In this document: positions 38,901-44,322 of the stretch, piece by piece
Layout: every line of letters begins with the position of its first letter
Numbering within the stretch: the stretch's first letter is position 1
Assembly: GCA_020284085.1 (NCBI GenBank)
Contig: JACEVL010000940.1
Location: forward strand, 502,001-566,000
DNA length: 64,000 nt
Origin: Aporrectodea caliginosa
Taxonomy: Eukaryota; Annelida; Clitellata; Crassiclitellata; Lumbricidae
Reading direction: 5' to 3'
Position numbers and translations under genes: made by a program
The notes under the pieces: model-generated
What the model saw: the letters and a program-made list of their open reading frames with translations, nothing else
The model's database searches: none
What the model was told of the DNA's origin: nothing

Positions 38901-40108
38901 TCCTAGTTCTCATTTTAGTTTGTTTCCACATGATATGTCTGGATTGTGATGTCGTTGATAGGTTGTCTCATGTTGTAGGGTTTGCATTTGGAAATGAATG
39001 GTAGAAGCGAATCCTTTGATCAGTTAAGCCATTCAGCTCAGAATTTGATCCAAGTCTACTCAAATGATGATCCAAGCAGAATTCAGGCTGAGACAGATGA
39101 CTTGAGGCAGAGATGGCTGGACACCATTGACAGGTGGCAGAAATATCACCTCATAGTTTCAGTCACTCTATAATGATTTCCTTTCTTGTTTTGCATTCAA
39201 GGCATAAAATGGCTTAGAGGCTAAAGTTAAAACAAATTGTATTGACCAACCCAAACCTAGTGACTTTGATTTGCGTTATTAGATATACGTTCTGGTTTAA
39301 AATGATATTCCTAAGTAATAAATAGCATATATTGTGCCTATGATGGATTTGTTGGTGAATATTGCACTGACAATTTGCAGCGTTAGTATAACGATATTTC
39401 TGCGGCTAGCATATTACATCAAGTTGTTTATCAGGACGTTGACGTTGCTCGCTATTGGTTGATCACTAGAATAAATGCGGCCACTAGATTAAAAAGAAAT
39501 AGTGCGTATAATATAAGTAACAAAAACCTGATATGATTAGAAGATGAAATGTGTGAAGTAGCAATAAGGGCAGTTCAAATTTGTGTATCTGAAGTTTTAA
39601 GTTCAGTGGCAGCAGGTGGATCGATTGGGTCGCATGTGAGTCATTGTATGTATTTTGGCGTACTTCAAGGTTAGTTGAACAGTCTCCCTACACCCAAGGC
39701 CACAATATCTTTCAGCCCAACCAATGACTTTGCAGGCGACAGACAAATCGGTATGTTATTAAGCCATGAGCCCATGACATTTTACTTAATCTTTGTAAAA
39801 TAATTGTTAATGTTTCTGTGGTGTGGTTTTGTACATTCAAGGCCCAGATGCCATTTTTCAGGCAGGTGCCCACTGATAGGCCTTCAGGTGTTCATGCACT
39901 GGGCTTGAACTGAACGTGATGTTATTTGAAACAGATTGACTGAAAGTGAGAAGTGTCTTCAGAATATGGCCAATGCGATCTACCGTTTCAATCCAGACCG
40001 TGAGAGGTTTCTGCTCTGGTTGACCAAAGTGGAACATCTTATCGTCCAGCAGGAGTCCATTCTAGCCAAACTTAATACAACTCCGGAGGATGGCGATTAT
40101 CAGAAGAA
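1333..40108 (+). CDS. DMD: dystrophin homologue, central rod (17 exons, partial gene)
   Basis: Seventeen exons splice in frame (3,131 nt, about 1,043 codons, ending in phase 2). Their translations follow the order of vertebrate dystrophin from about spectrin repeat 13 to repeat 21/22. Strong anchors are QIQKKFAQ after a repeat-15 helix, [15 protein letters not shown] in the repeat 15/16 spacer, [11 protein letters not shown] at the start of repeat 18, and [11 protein letters not shown] after hinge 3. Dystrophin links cortical actin to the dystroglycan complex at the cell membrane; this part is the elastic rod. The N-terminal calponin-homology domains lie outside the window. The WW/EF/ZZ part should lie downstream but is not seen. 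Relative to vertebrates about one spectrin repeat is missing around repeats 18-19. Utrophin and dystrophin are not separate genes outside vertebrates, so one DMD/UTRN orthologue is expected. Identification is firm; individual exon edges are inferred from splice consensus. Confidence 0.9.
1548..1572. repeat. (TA)n microsatellite
   Basis: About 12 TA units just inside the intron after the first exon. Confidence 0.9.
1573..2286. other. intron, nothing recognised
   Basis: No exon or clear repeat family is seen. A short (AGT)n run lies near 2142-2157. Confidence 0.4.
2287..3552. mobile_element. candidate TIR element with GTATTCATGAGAC ends
   Basis: The left end reads GTATTCATGAGACA and the right end TCTCATGAATAC, an inverted pair. 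Both ends are followed inward by GGGAATA-type blocks. A second GGTATTCATGAAAC lies at about 2371. A different MITE (2450-2854) sits inside. The right end cuts a LINE at about 3553. I see no clean target duplication, so the borders are approximate. Confidence 0.45.
2450..2854. mobile_element. MITE family 'TGTGAC', copy 1
   Basis: Inverted ends are GTGACACACATAAAACCCATCAC and, at the right, the complement of GTGACGCCAGGGGTCAAAACC. The same 400-bp sequence occurs inverted at 17749-18186. The target duplication is unclear here. Confidence 0.7.
3559..4075 (-). mobile_element. L2/CR1-like LINE, reverse-transcriptase fragment
   Basis: Read on the minus strand, this encodes decayed RT motifs: [20 protein letters not shown] (block with TGLDG.P), then [13 protein letters not shown] (block QYAFRPTGSTT). 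Several stops and frameshifts are present. It is cut at about 3553 by the neighbouring TIR element. Confidence 0.7.
4484..4624 (+). CDS. DMD: dystrophin exon, start of next spectrin repeat
   Basis: This exon has 47 codons, phase 0/0, with acceptor gtttcaaag and donor CAA|gtatgt. It includes [19 protein letters not shown], which carries the conserved helix-A Trp of a spectrin repeat and matches the vertebrate segment around HMETFDQNVDHITKWI. Confidence 0.85.
4680..4922 (-). mobile_element. tRNA-derived SINE
   Basis: On the minus strand a polymerase III A box (AGTCTAGTGGTTAGCGTG) near 4910 is followed 20 bp later by a B box (GGTTCAAACCC), then a body without coding potential reaching about 4680. 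It lies in a dystrophin intron. Confidence 0.65.
5129..5290 (+). CDS. DMD: dystrophin exon, spectrin repeat helices B-C
   Basis: This exon has 54 codons, phase 0/0, with acceptor ttattgcag and donor AAG|gtcagg. It includes [20 protein letters not shown], which matches the vertebrate LVEPQISELNHRFAAISHRI and carries the helix-C Trp. Confidence 0.88.
5291..5873. other. intron, nothing recognised
   Basis: T-rich intron sequence; no repeat or exon recognised. Confidence 0.4.
5874..6044 (+). CDS. DMD: dystrophin exon, inter-repeat/repeat helix A
   Basis: This exon has 57 codons, phase 0/0, with acceptor ttttttacag and donor AAG|gttgat. It carries [19 protein letters not shown], which sits where vertebrates have the EQFNSDIQKLLEPLEAEI segment. 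Conservation is weaker than in neighbouring exons. Confidence 0.75.
6045..7150. other. intron, nothing recognised
   Basis: Short frames on both strands have no spectrin-like or TE-like content. The 3' end gives the acceptor at 7150. Confidence 0.4.
7151..7276 (+). CDS. DMD: dystrophin exon, spectrin repeat helix B
   Basis: This exon has 42 codons, phase 0/0, with acceptor ttaactag and donor CAG|gtaatc. It contains [20 protein letters not shown], a heptad-patterned helix in the position of vertebrate VKELLQRGDNLQQRITDERK. Confidence 0.8.
7277..8569. other. intron, nothing recognised
   Basis: The first 300 bp are rich in GTG/GAT triplets, which opens long frames on both strands without recognisable protein content. 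The rest is AT-rich. Confidence 0.4.
8570..8725 (+). CDS. DMD: dystrophin exon, spectrin repeat about 14-15
   Basis: This exon has 52 codons, phase 0/0, with acceptor tttcatag and donor AAG|gttagc. It contains [20 protein letters not shown], a strongly heptad-patterned coiled-coil helix. It joins without gap to the exon at 20552, across an 11.8-kb intron packed with transposons. Confidence 0.82.
8997..9629 (-). mobile_element. RTE-like LINE, RT and C-terminal fragment
   Basis: On the minus strand: [14 protein letters not shown] then [14 protein letters not shown] (RT motif with FADD), then [45 protein letters not shown] and [18 protein letters not shown]. This is the order seen at the end of RTE-type endonuclease-reverse transcriptases. 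Its 5' side is cut by the hAT element at 9630. Confidence 0.8.
9630..10444. mobile_element. hAT-like element inserted in the LINE
   Basis: The left end is TAGGGTTGCCATATCCGG followed by CAAAAGGAGGACA. The right end is the rough complement (TCCTCCTTTGGCTATCCG...ACCCTTA). Flanking octamers GGGATGGG and GGTGTGGG agree at 6 of 8 positions. Inside, the + strand near 10031 reads [15 protein letters not shown], like the start of some hAT transposases. Confidence 0.55.
11062..11904. mobile_element. hAT-like MITE with ATTCGGC-rich ends
   Basis: The left end TAGAGTTGTACTGAATAGC and the right end (complement TGAGCTGTAACATATATTCG) are imperfect inverted repeats. Both are followed by several copies of TATTCGGCCGAATA-type palindromes. 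The AT-rich flanks make the target duplication ambiguous. Confidence 0.5.
12400..12485 (-). mobile_element. L2-like LINE 3' tail fragment
   Basis: (TTATTA)n followed by ACTGTCATTTATAGCGCGCC is the reverse of the L2-type end (GCGC TATAAATG plus a short tandem tail). Confidence 0.5.
12486..13295. other. intron, nothing recognised
   Basis: AT-rich DNA with a frame at 12976-13242 (minus) that has no recognisable content. Confidence 0.35.
13321..13372. repeat. (CAG)n/(GGA)n triplet repeat
   Basis: Interrupted CAG units followed by GGAGGAGG. More CTG units follow at 13484-13507 and 13550-13566. Confidence 0.85.
13402..13680 (-). other. unassigned antisense frame, 92 codons, Pro/Ser/Ala-rich
   Basis: The minus-strand frame starts [16 protein letters not shown], passes through a Ser run and an Ala-rich stretch, contains [14 protein letters not shown] and ends at a normal stop. 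It overlaps CTG/GGA triplet arrays that create Ser, Ala and Pro runs by themselves. I do not recognise it. It may be chance or a small gene nested in the intron. Confidence 0.2.
13927..13965. repeat. perfect hairpin, 18-bp arms, 3-nt loop
   Basis: TATGATCCTCTACCTTAA, loop CTC, then the exact complement. No other transposon feature flanks it. Confidence 0.85.
14500..14960 (-). mobile_element. LINE C-terminal relic (endonuclease-RT type)
   Basis: On the minus strand: [19 protein letters not shown] then [19 protein letters not shown], matching the C-terminal pattern [24 protein letters not shown] of RTE/L1-like retrotransposons. It is interrupted by stops. Confidence 0.65.
14961..15837. other. 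intron, nothing recognised
   Basis: No repeat family or exon is recognised. Confidence 0.35.
15838..16060 (-). mobile_element. L2-like LINE 3' tail
   Basis: (AATAAT)n at 15840-15864 followed by TTCTTTAATGAGGCGCCTAAC is the reverse of an L2-type 3' end with a trinucleotide tail. Confidence 0.55.
16190..16998. mobile_element. piggyBac-like MITE with interior replaced by microsatellite
   Basis: The inverted ends CCCTTTGACTGGCAACTGCG and CCCTTTGACTTGCACCATTG are each flanked by the tetranucleotide TTAA (16186-16189 and 16999-17002). TTAA is the piggyBac target. Nearly the whole interior is a (TACA/TATA)n array. No transposase is present. Confidence 0.75.
16224..16962. repeat. (CATA)n/(TA)n microsatellite, about 740 bp
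   Basis: Mixed CATACATA and TATATA units without interruption other than AAATAACTTACA near 16821. It opens long Tyr/Ile/His/Thr frames in several registers, none of which is a gene. Confidence 0.97.
17003..17740. other. intron, nothing recognised
   Basis: Includes a short GGGAGGGAGG purine run near 17330. No exon or TE end seen. Confidence 0.35.
17749..18186. mobile_element. MITE family 'TGTGAC', copy 2 (inverted)
   Basis: It is flanked by a perfect 8-bp duplication ATAATTAT (17741-17748 and 18187-18194). The ends TGACGCCAGGGCTCAAAACCC and GGGTTTTGACCCCACTGTGTCA are inverted repeats. The sequence is the reverse complement of the copy at 2450-2854. The 8-bp duplication suggests the hAT group. 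Confidence 0.8.
18640..19430 (-). mobile_element. LINE ORF2 C-terminal relic, L2/CR1-like
   Basis: The minus strand around 18900-18850 reads [16 protein letters not shown] across a frameshift, the WNDLP signature near the end of L2/CR1 ORF2. Surrounding sequence is decayed and the borders are guesses. Confidence 0.4.
19500..19890 (+). mobile_element. L2/CR1-like LINE, second copy of the 700-1291 family
   Basis: [37 protein letters not shown] and [17 protein letters not shown] are close to the copy at 707-1207. It ends with GAATGAGTGAATGAA. It carries more stops and frameshifts. Confidence 0.8.
19891..20190 (+). mobile_element. CR1/L2-like LINE ORF2 end, decayed
   Basis: The + strand reads [16 protein letters not shown] (the conserved SRLDYCNSLLYGLP block), then ITLVIFSS, with frame breaks. 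It directly follows the previous LINE. Confidence 0.55.
20552..20995 (+). CDS. DMD: dystrophin exon, repeat 15 end, 15/16 spacer and repeat 16 start
   Basis: This is the largest exon here, 148 codons, phase 0/0, with acceptor tgcatttgcag and donor AGG|gtacaa. The first part ([15 protein letters not shown], then [15 protein letters not shown]) matches the end of vertebrate repeat 15. The middle is a non-helical linker rich in S, T and P. The last part ([20 protein letters not shown]) matches the start of repeat 16. The linker is somewhat longer than in vertebrates. This exon is the clearest evidence that the gene is dystrophin rather than another spectrin-repeat protein. Confidence 0.93.
21130..21480 (+). 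mobile_element. LINE ORF2 end fragment
   Basis: [13 protein letters not shown] matches the FSVSSPRLWNSLP pattern near the end of CR1/L2 ORF2. An inverted L2-type end (TTATATAGTACCCCTTGAAGG) lies near 21436. Identification is tentative. Confidence 0.4.
22190..22900 (+). mobile_element. RTE-like LINE 3' end
   Basis: The + strand in shifting frames reads [34 protein letters not shown], then [16 protein letters not shown] and [10 protein letters not shown], ending near DLGLHVRK. This is the same retrotransposon type as at 8997-9629, here continuing to its 3' end. Confidence 0.7.
23402..23574 (+). CDS. DMD: dystrophin exon, spectrin repeat 16
   Basis: This exon runs from phase 0 to phase 2 and ends CAATG|gtaagt, a perfect donor. 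It reads [20 protein letters not shown] and later [19 protein letters not shown]. It aligns with vertebrate SLKNIKDSLQQSSGRIDI and ALSQLDFQWEKVNKMYK. In vertebrates repeats 16-17 carry the neuronal nitric-oxide synthase docking site. Whether this homologue binds it is unknown. Confidence 0.9.
23876..25150. mobile_element. hAT element, non-autonomous, 1,275 bp
   Basis: A perfect 8-bp target duplication ATGATTTA (23868-23875, 25151-25158) flanks the inverted ends CAGGGCCGTAGCAAGC and CAGGGCCGTAGCGAGGC. Repeated GCGCCCTGTGCCA near both ends is subterminal. It sits in the intron inside dystrophin repeat 16/17. No transposase motif is recognised. Confidence 0.9.
24900..24982. repeat. hairpin within the hAT element, 38-bp arms
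   Basis: The left arm 24900-24937 and right arm 24945-24982 are complementary with one mismatch around a 7-nt loop. The arms contain GACCAAAATGGGCGCAAAAG. Confidence 0.85.
25698..25818 (+). CDS. DMD: dystrophin exon, start of repeat 17
   Basis: The exon completes the split codon TG+T and reads [21 protein letters not shown], with donor AAG|gtgaac. It matches the vertebrate repeat 17 start (FHYDIKIFNQWLTEAEQFL), including the helix-A Trp. A hAT element (23876-25150) sits in the intron just before it. Confidence 0.88.
26182..26301 (+). CDS. DMD: dystrophin exon, repeat 17 helices B-C
   Basis: This exon has 40 codons, phase 0/0, with acceptor tttcttgacag and donor AAT|gtaaga. It ends GGRWDN, which lines up with the vertebrate LNLRWQEV helix-C motif. 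The rest is diverged, with an [10 protein letters not shown] stretch unlike a typical helix B. It is supported mainly by frame, splice sites and the continuation in the next exon. Confidence 0.72.
26565..26745 (-). mobile_element. tRNA-derived SINE, family with 'CCTTGAGCAAGTCCTTCAC' body
   Basis: The minus strand has an A-box-like GATAGTCGACTGGTTAGATC, the body GAGCAAGTCCTTCACACACA and GCACCATCAACTGACGCTTG, and a (TAATAAT) tail. It is the same family as 38020-38205 and 56213-56400. Confidence 0.7.
27090..27380 (+). mobile_element. CR1/L2-like LINE ORF2 end
   Basis: The + strand reads [15 protein letters not shown], then [20 protein letters not shown], the DVLHWLPV block of CR1/L2 ORF2, with frame breaks. 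Confidence 0.7.
27420..27458. repeat. perfect palindrome, 19-bp arms, 1-nt centre
   Basis: TGCAATAAAGAACAGATTA, then G, then its exact complement. It follows a LINE relic and lies 140 bp before a dystrophin exon. Confidence 0.9.
27598..27762 (+). CDS. DMD: dystrophin exon, repeat 18 start
   Basis: This exon has 55 codons, phase 0/0, with acceptor tttgtacag and donor AAG|gtgggt. It reads [20 protein letters not shown] then EIQVLTSWV, matching vertebrate VCKQLSDRKKRLEEQ and LNEFVLWL. Confidence 0.9.
28072..28447. mobile_element. hAT MITE, 376 bp
   Basis: A perfect 8-bp target duplication ACCTAGTC (28064-28071, 28448-28455) flanks CAGTGCTTCCCAAAGTGG and the complement GAGTGCTTCCCAAACTTTT. Near the right end a 28-bp unit (GCCAGTCCGTGACACTGAAA) is duplicated. 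Confidence 0.9.
28734..28795. mobile_element. possible miniature piggyBac-like element
   Basis: The ends CCCTTTAACAATGAGCG and (complement) CCCTATAATGACGAGC form an imperfect inverted repeat, flanked by CTAA and TTAA. At only 62 bp it may be a footprint. Confidence 0.35.
29097..29732 (-). mobile_element. hAT element of the 61101 family, truncated
   Basis: It is the reverse complement of the first 640 bp of the element at 61101-62420. It shares the GTTACCCGAACCCGGGTTACC-type end, the [17 protein letters not shown] antisense stretch and the BED-finger relic. The 3' half and the clean left border are missing. Confidence 0.75.
29883..29954. repeat. (TG)n microsatellite
   Basis: About 36 uninterrupted TG units, with impure TG on both sides, 250 bp before a dystrophin exon. 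Confidence 0.97.
30203..30386 (+). CDS. DMD: dystrophin exon, C-terminal part of repeat about 19
   Basis: This exon runs from phase 0 to phase 1 and ends CAAG|gtcagt. [19 protein letters not shown] and [18 protein letters not shown] align best with the end of vertebrate repeat 19 (KQPDVEEILSKG, LEDLSSEWKAVNRLL). Together with the previous exon it would build one chimeric repeat, so this protein seems to lack one full repeat found in vertebrates. Confidence 0.85.
30647..31513 (+). mobile_element. hAT-derived element with GGTCTTGGTCTCG arrays at both ends
   Basis: The left end (30647-30835) and right end (31322-31513) are built of repeated GGTCTTGGTCTCGG units. GGTCTCGAGACC palindromes lie at the left tip. 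The interior has a hAT C-terminal domain relic. I see no clear target duplication. Confidence 0.65.
31151..31264 (+). pseudogene. hAT transposase C-terminal dimerisation domain, remnant
   Basis: [20 protein letters not shown] then [15 protein letters not shown] and a stop. This matches the hATC pattern P(A/S)SS.P.ER.FS......R..L. Upstream coding sequence is mostly deleted. Confidence 0.75.
31792..32123 (+). CDS. DMD: dystrophin exon, hinge 3 region and repeat 20 start
   Basis: The exon completes the codon G+GT (Gly), runs 332 nt and ends AAG|gtcagt. It opens with [12 protein letters not shown], a non-helical stretch in the place of vertebrate hinge 3 (GASPTQTVTLV). After a long low-complexity S/N/Q linker it resumes helix with [20 protein letters not shown] and [11 protein letters not shown], matching LEDINEMIIKQK. 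Confidence 0.9.
32360..32474 (+). CDS. DMD: dystrophin exon, repeat 20 helix B
   Basis: The exon starts after ggattacag and ends AATG|gtaaga in phase 1. [20 protein letters not shown] matches the vertebrate DLEQRRPQLEELITAAQNL segment. Confidence 0.88.
32560..33178 (+). mobile_element. CR1/L2-like LINE RT fragment, 5' part
   Basis: With frameshifts, the + strand keeps DLSA-type sequence, [25 protein letters not shown] and [13 protein letters not shown], which are RT blocks A to D of CR1/L2 elements. It is interrupted by the hAT element at 33187. Confidence 0.6.
33187..35137. mobile_element. hAT element, 1,951 bp, inserted into a LINE
   Basis: A perfect 8-bp target duplication ATGCTTAT (33179-33186, 35138-35145) flanks TAGGGTGGCCCAAA and TAGAGTGGCCCAAA. 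Longer subterminal inverted blocks share AACAAGGGCAGCCTTGTG. The interior has frames on the minus strand (for example [15 protein letters not shown]) that I cannot assign to a transposase. Confidence 0.88.
35146..35480 (+). mobile_element. continuation of the split LINE
   Basis: The sequence after the hAT duplication resumes LINE-like text ([19 protein letters not shown]). It also contains an exact 56-bp direct repeat (35192-35247 and 35418-35473). Confidence 0.5.
35644..36806. mobile_element. TIR element with TGTAACG ends (possibly Ginger-like)
   Basis: Ends TGTAACGGTCCCCTGATAAT and (complement) TGTAACGATTCCCTTAGTAT are inverted repeats. Both are flanked by the pentamer GAGTC (35639-35643, 36807-36811). 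TGTNR ends with 4-5 bp duplications are known from Ginger transposons. No coding relic is recognised. Confidence 0.6.
37350..37558 (+). CDS. DMD: dystrophin exon, repeat 20 end and repeat 21 start
   Basis: The exon completes G+TT and reads [19 protein letters not shown], matching vertebrate IERIQNQWDEVQEHLQNRR. It then gives [18 protein letters not shown]. The 3' end is uncertain: AGA|gtagaa at 37558 keeps the expected length, while AAG|gcaaga at 37552 would be a GC-AG intron. Both leave phase 0. Confidence 0.85.
38020..38205 (+). mobile_element. tRNA-derived SINE
   Basis: CGACATGGTAGCCGATTGG head, GAAGCAAGTTCTCGTGTATG body, ACCATCGATTGATGCTTGTC near the end and a (ATAA)-rich tail. Same family as 56213-56400 and 26565-26745. 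Confidence 0.7.
38330..38978. other. intron, pyrimidine-rich stretch
   Basis: Includes a long degenerate (TCTCTG)n tract at about 38655-38800. No exon seen until the acceptor at 38978. Confidence 0.5.
38979..39133 (+). CDS. DMD: dystrophin exon, repeat 21 helices B-C
   Basis: The exon starts after atgttgtag and ends GACAG|gtggca in phase 2. [20 protein letters not shown] and [11 protein letters not shown] match vertebrate NDLALKLLRDYSADD and NASWRSIHKR. Confidence 0.9.
39935..40108 (+). CDS. DMD: dystrophin exon, repeat 22 start (last one seen)
   Basis: The exon starts after tttgaaacag, completes the codon AG+A and reads [19 protein letters not shown] then [14 protein letters not shown]. 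It matches vertebrate SEREAALEETHRLLQQ and LEKFLAWLTEAET. The proposed donor is AGAA|gttttg, a weak site in phase 2. The frame remains open to 40205, so read-through or a different donor is possible. No following dystrophin exon is recognised. Confidence 0.85.
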
Positions 40109-40645
40109 GTTTTGTTTCTTAGATGAATGTGACATTTTCACGGTTTTCAACGACTGCAAACATCTTATTTTGCAACTATTCAAATCAATATTAAATATAG
40201 AATGATAAATATAGAACACCATAGACGATCTAAATAATAGAGCAATATCATAGAGTAATAAAAAGCGAGTTAATTTGGGCTAAACTGTAGGGATATGGTT
40301 AGGACTAAGATTGGCGTCTTATCTCGGGACAAACACTGTAGGTTAGATTGCCGCCGGCGAGTATACTTGGGGCAAACACGTAAGAGGTTAAAACAACAAC
40401 TAATATGAAACGTCTGTCCCTTGTCCTGTCTTCTTCGCTCCAGAGTTCGGTATGTATCTTACCAGAGCTAGACACATACGAACTGCCACAAGCTGTTTAA
40501 TTCTATAATATATGGTTACCTTTCATGCGTTCTACCAATGCATTTATATCAGAGATCTACCTAACCTGCTTTCTTAACCTGTTGGTACCCTTGTAGTCAG
40601 CCAGTTTGCTTAGCTCGATTGTTTGCATTCATTACGTTTATATAT

Positions 40646-41244
40646 ACGGTGATTCAATAAAAAGTAAGCCAAACTTTATAAACAAATATTAAAGCTTGAA
40701 CTATATTTTATTAATAATATTTTTAAAATAAAAACATGCACATAAATACTTTTTCATTTTAATGACTTCCGGTTTTTATTTCCTACTCAAAAAAGCAGAC
40801 GATAATACAATTAAAAACATAAACAAGAAACTAGCAATTTCCGAAAAAAGCCTTTTAGTAAGGAAGATTTACACATGATAAAAGGTTTGAGGAATCCAAG
40901 AATTACAGCAACCGTCAATTTCTGAGAGTCTCTAGAAAAACACTTTGGACCAGAGCCGGATTAGATAAATTGCTTGAAAAATTAGCAGGAGAACAGGGTC
41001 AGTCGACCGCGTCATTGGTAGTGGCAGGCGAAGGTCATCGCACTGAAGAAACGTTGCCCAATGGGCGCCAGCGCCTCCAGGCTTCCGTGCAAGAGCAGAA
41101 GGAGACATTTTGAACATCTTCTTTAATTAAATGATTAAACCATACTACTGAGAGTTTCTTCACAAAAAAATTTAATACTTTTTTCATGTTAGAAAGTACT
41201 TATATGAAATGCAAAGTTTGGCTTACTTTTTATTGAATCACCGT
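40646..41244. mobile_element. mariner-like element, deletion derivative
   Basis: Inverted ends ACGGTGATTCAATAAAAAGT and its complement extend for about 30 bp (including AAGCCAAACTTT). The + strand near 40978-41043 reads KISRRTGSVDRVIGSGRRRS, matching the TGSV.R..GSGRPRS helix-turn-helix linker of mariner-type transposases. AT-repeat flanks hide the TA duplication. Confidence 0.75.
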
Positions 41245-41275
41245 GTATATATATATACATATATATATATATATA

Positions 41276-42087
41276 CAGGGTGGGCCAGCATAAATGAACC
41301 GACTTTGCATGCATATAACTCCGCCAATTTTTGTAAGTTATTTATACTTGAAGCGCTTGAAATTAAAGATATTTCACTGTAGTATTAGCCTTGAAAAAGT
41401 CAAACTGGTACTAATTTAAATTTTAAGGAAATGTTTAGAAGAGCACTAGCTACCATATTTTGTTGTCATTAGTGACGAAATATGGCGCCGTTGACAGACG
41501 ATGATCAAGTTTTGATCCGAATTTTGCAAACTGATAAGGGACTTGATGCGTTTAAAATGATTAAAGAATTTCCTAACTGAGGATAAAATTAAAAAAATTT
41601 TGAATTGTCTGATATGGAAAATTGATGAAACAGGAACTTCACGTCGTTATTTCTACAATAACTACGCGAATCGGAACGCACAGCGCGCACACCCGCTAAC
41701 ATTGCTTCTGTGTCCCTGTTGCAGCACGTGGTAGACATATTGAATATTCATTTGATTAGAAAAGACTGCAAGAGACAATCTCCTAATTAAGAATTAATTT
41801 TGCTGTGCAGTACAAATTTCTGGCTATTTGGTTTAATTTTTTTTACAGTTACTCTTAAAATTGTCATGAATTTTTTTATTAGATATACCGGGTAGTTACT
41901 GCAAAAACGATGACTGTGGTTATGTCACGATCTACATCATGCAGGCTAAAGCTACAATAACAAATGTGTTTGAATCTTAATACTAGAGTGAAATATCTTT
42001 AATTTCACGCATTAAGTATAAATAACTTACAAAAATTGGCAGAGTTATATGCATGCAAAGTCGGTTCATTTATGCTGGCCCACCCTG
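41276..42087. mobile_element. mariner-like MITE with about 105-bp TIRs
   Basis: TA duplications flank CAGGGTGGGCCAGCATAAAT and its complement. The inverted arms stay similar for about 105 bp (through AACTTACAAAAATTGGC). A short frame at 41482-41580 encodes the transposase N-terminus before a stop. Confidence 0.85.
41482..41580 (+). pseudogene. mariner-type transposase N-terminus, truncated
   Basis: MAPLTDDDQVLIRILQTDKG then LDAFKMIKEFPN and a stop. This is the first DNA-binding helix-turn-helix pattern of IS630/Tc1-mariner transposases. The rest is deleted. Confidence 0.7.
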
Positions 42088-42887
42088 TATATATGTAAGT
42101 TATTTCTACCCCATTGTTTTTCTGTTGCTTCATGCAACTTCCATCTGTCTGTTCTGGATACTGCTCAGCTCACTTCCCAGGTCGAGCCGACTTTTTAACT
42201 ATGTTGCTACCGTACTTCCTGTATTGTTTCTCTATTTAATTCCAGGTGATTAGTACCTAGTTGATGAGCCTCTGTACTCACTAACTGTATTAACTATCTT
42301 GTCCGTGTTGTAGCATCTGATTTTAGCTTAGTGCTCTCTCCCCTGGACGATCCGTGGGTCGAACTGTTACTGAAACTGATACAGTATCAATGTAACTAAA
42401 TTATTAAGTCAAATCCTGTCTGGATATGAGGTACATATTCACTTTGCCTTACCATACATTACTCTAGTATTGTACTATTGCTATAACTTCTGCATAGTCG
42501 CTGTCGTATTATGATGACTCTTGTAGGACCCACTTCACTAAGTACAAATTGAAGGCATCTGACTCAGATGAGTGTCTTAGTAAAGCATTTCTGTTAATTT
42601 TCCTCTCCGCTTGCCTTAATCATTTAGAAACAAGTACTGGTATACTGAATTTCTTGTTATGCTTGTAAACCCCAGCCATTCTCAGTTTATCAGCTTTTGC
42701 ACAGAAATTTGAATACTCCATTTTCTGTTAGTTACTTTTCTAGACTTTGTGGATATTCGTAATTGCGTCTGCCATGTCACAACTATGCGGACAGAACTTG
42801 AGAGCGTCTTTTCAAAGTTAAGATATTTTGAACATTTTTAAACTTTAGTAACTGGCATCCTTGTGCTGCCTGGCCAGACAACACCAG

Positions 42888-44322
42888 CAGGGGCGTCCAT
42901 CCTATGGGGGGAATGAAGCAGAGATCTTCATTGGCTTTTCAGGGGGGAAAGACATTTTTTACATTAAACGTCTGCTCAGTTTTTTGTCATTTAAGAAATT
43001 AATCGATGTGTTTTTCATTTGAAAAGTGTTTTCTTTGTTTAAAAAATAATAAAACATTGAGCTGTTCTCGGACCGAGCTCACGATTAGTCTTCAATTTCA
43101 TAATTTTGGCGTATCGTCATGTACATTAGACTTCGATGATTAGACTTCGAGGTGATTGTAGGCTTGCATAGGCCTACCTTACAGAAAATGTTTTAGTTTA
43201 CTGGTCCCTTTCAAGAATCTTGCTATCAACCTCTGCTGACATGGCAGTTGCTGCTCAGCTGGTACGTCAGTGCAGTCAGAACCTGAAACTGCTCAGAGAA
43301 GATGAGCTTTCATAGCAGTCTAGTTACAGAAGCACAACAATTTGCAACGGTCTACGATGCTGATGCAAACTTTCCGGTTCATCGAGCAAGACGACCACCC
43401 AGGCATTATGACAGAAAACTGAGAAAAGGACAGTAAATGTGGTCCTCAGTAGCACAGACATGTTATTGGTGTTTACTATACAACACTGGATACGGTTGCT
43501 TGTCAACTAGAGGCAGTGACGGATCCAGAAAGTTTATGAGGGGGCAAATGGGCGTCCGAAGGAAGATGGTTGAGGCGCGCAGCATCTAGACAATCTTACC
43601 AACAATTATAGTGGCCTGCAAGCCAAAAAAGGTTGGCCACCCCTCACCTAGATGATGCAGGCACAGGCACTGACGATGATGAACAAAACACAAAGCTGTC
43701 GACAGGACAATGGATTGAAAGCAGTTATGTGTGATATTCAATTCAATTCAATTCAAAAGATATGACAACTTTCAGACTATCCCATGCTGATCACCAGCTT
43801 AAACAAAATCCTGGTCTACCTTGTGGTGACCAGTTGCTCAACTGATGAGTCGCATCCGCATCGCCGTCCATTGTGAAAAATCAACTGAGATCAACCATGG
43901 TTGCATTGGTTGGTGACTGGTTTGCACCTCTCACAGTATTAGCCAGTGCAGGAGACGCTACTCTAATAGTACTCTATCATTACTACTGGACGAAATTGTT
44001 GATCGCTTGGCTAAGCACTCTGCTGCTCTGAAGAAGCACCTATTGTAATGTTGGTACTTATGTTAGTACTGTCTGGCCGCTCTGGCAGTATGCCTCTGTC
44101 TGTGTACAAGCCTTCATATTTGATAATGCATAATGTTGCTTGATTAGTGAACTAAAAGTTAAAGAATGCAATAAGGAATTCAACAGTAAAATCGTGATTC
44201 AAATTTTGATAATCGAAATTTTCTCTTTCAATCGCCTGGGGGGGCGGTCGTCATGGGGGGGGGGCAATCTAATGACCTGAGGGGGGAATGCTTCATAGGC
44301 GTAAGGGGGATGGACGCCCCTG
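42888..44322. mobile_element. hAT element, 1,435 bp
   Basis: A perfect 8-bp target duplication AACACCAG (42880-42887, 44323-44330) flanks CAGGGGCGTCCATCC and its complement. Inside, CAGTGACGGATCCAGAAAGT at 43511 looks like the end of another hAT family (CAGnGnCGGATCCAG), so an older nested fragment may be present. No transposase recognised. Confidence 0.9.
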
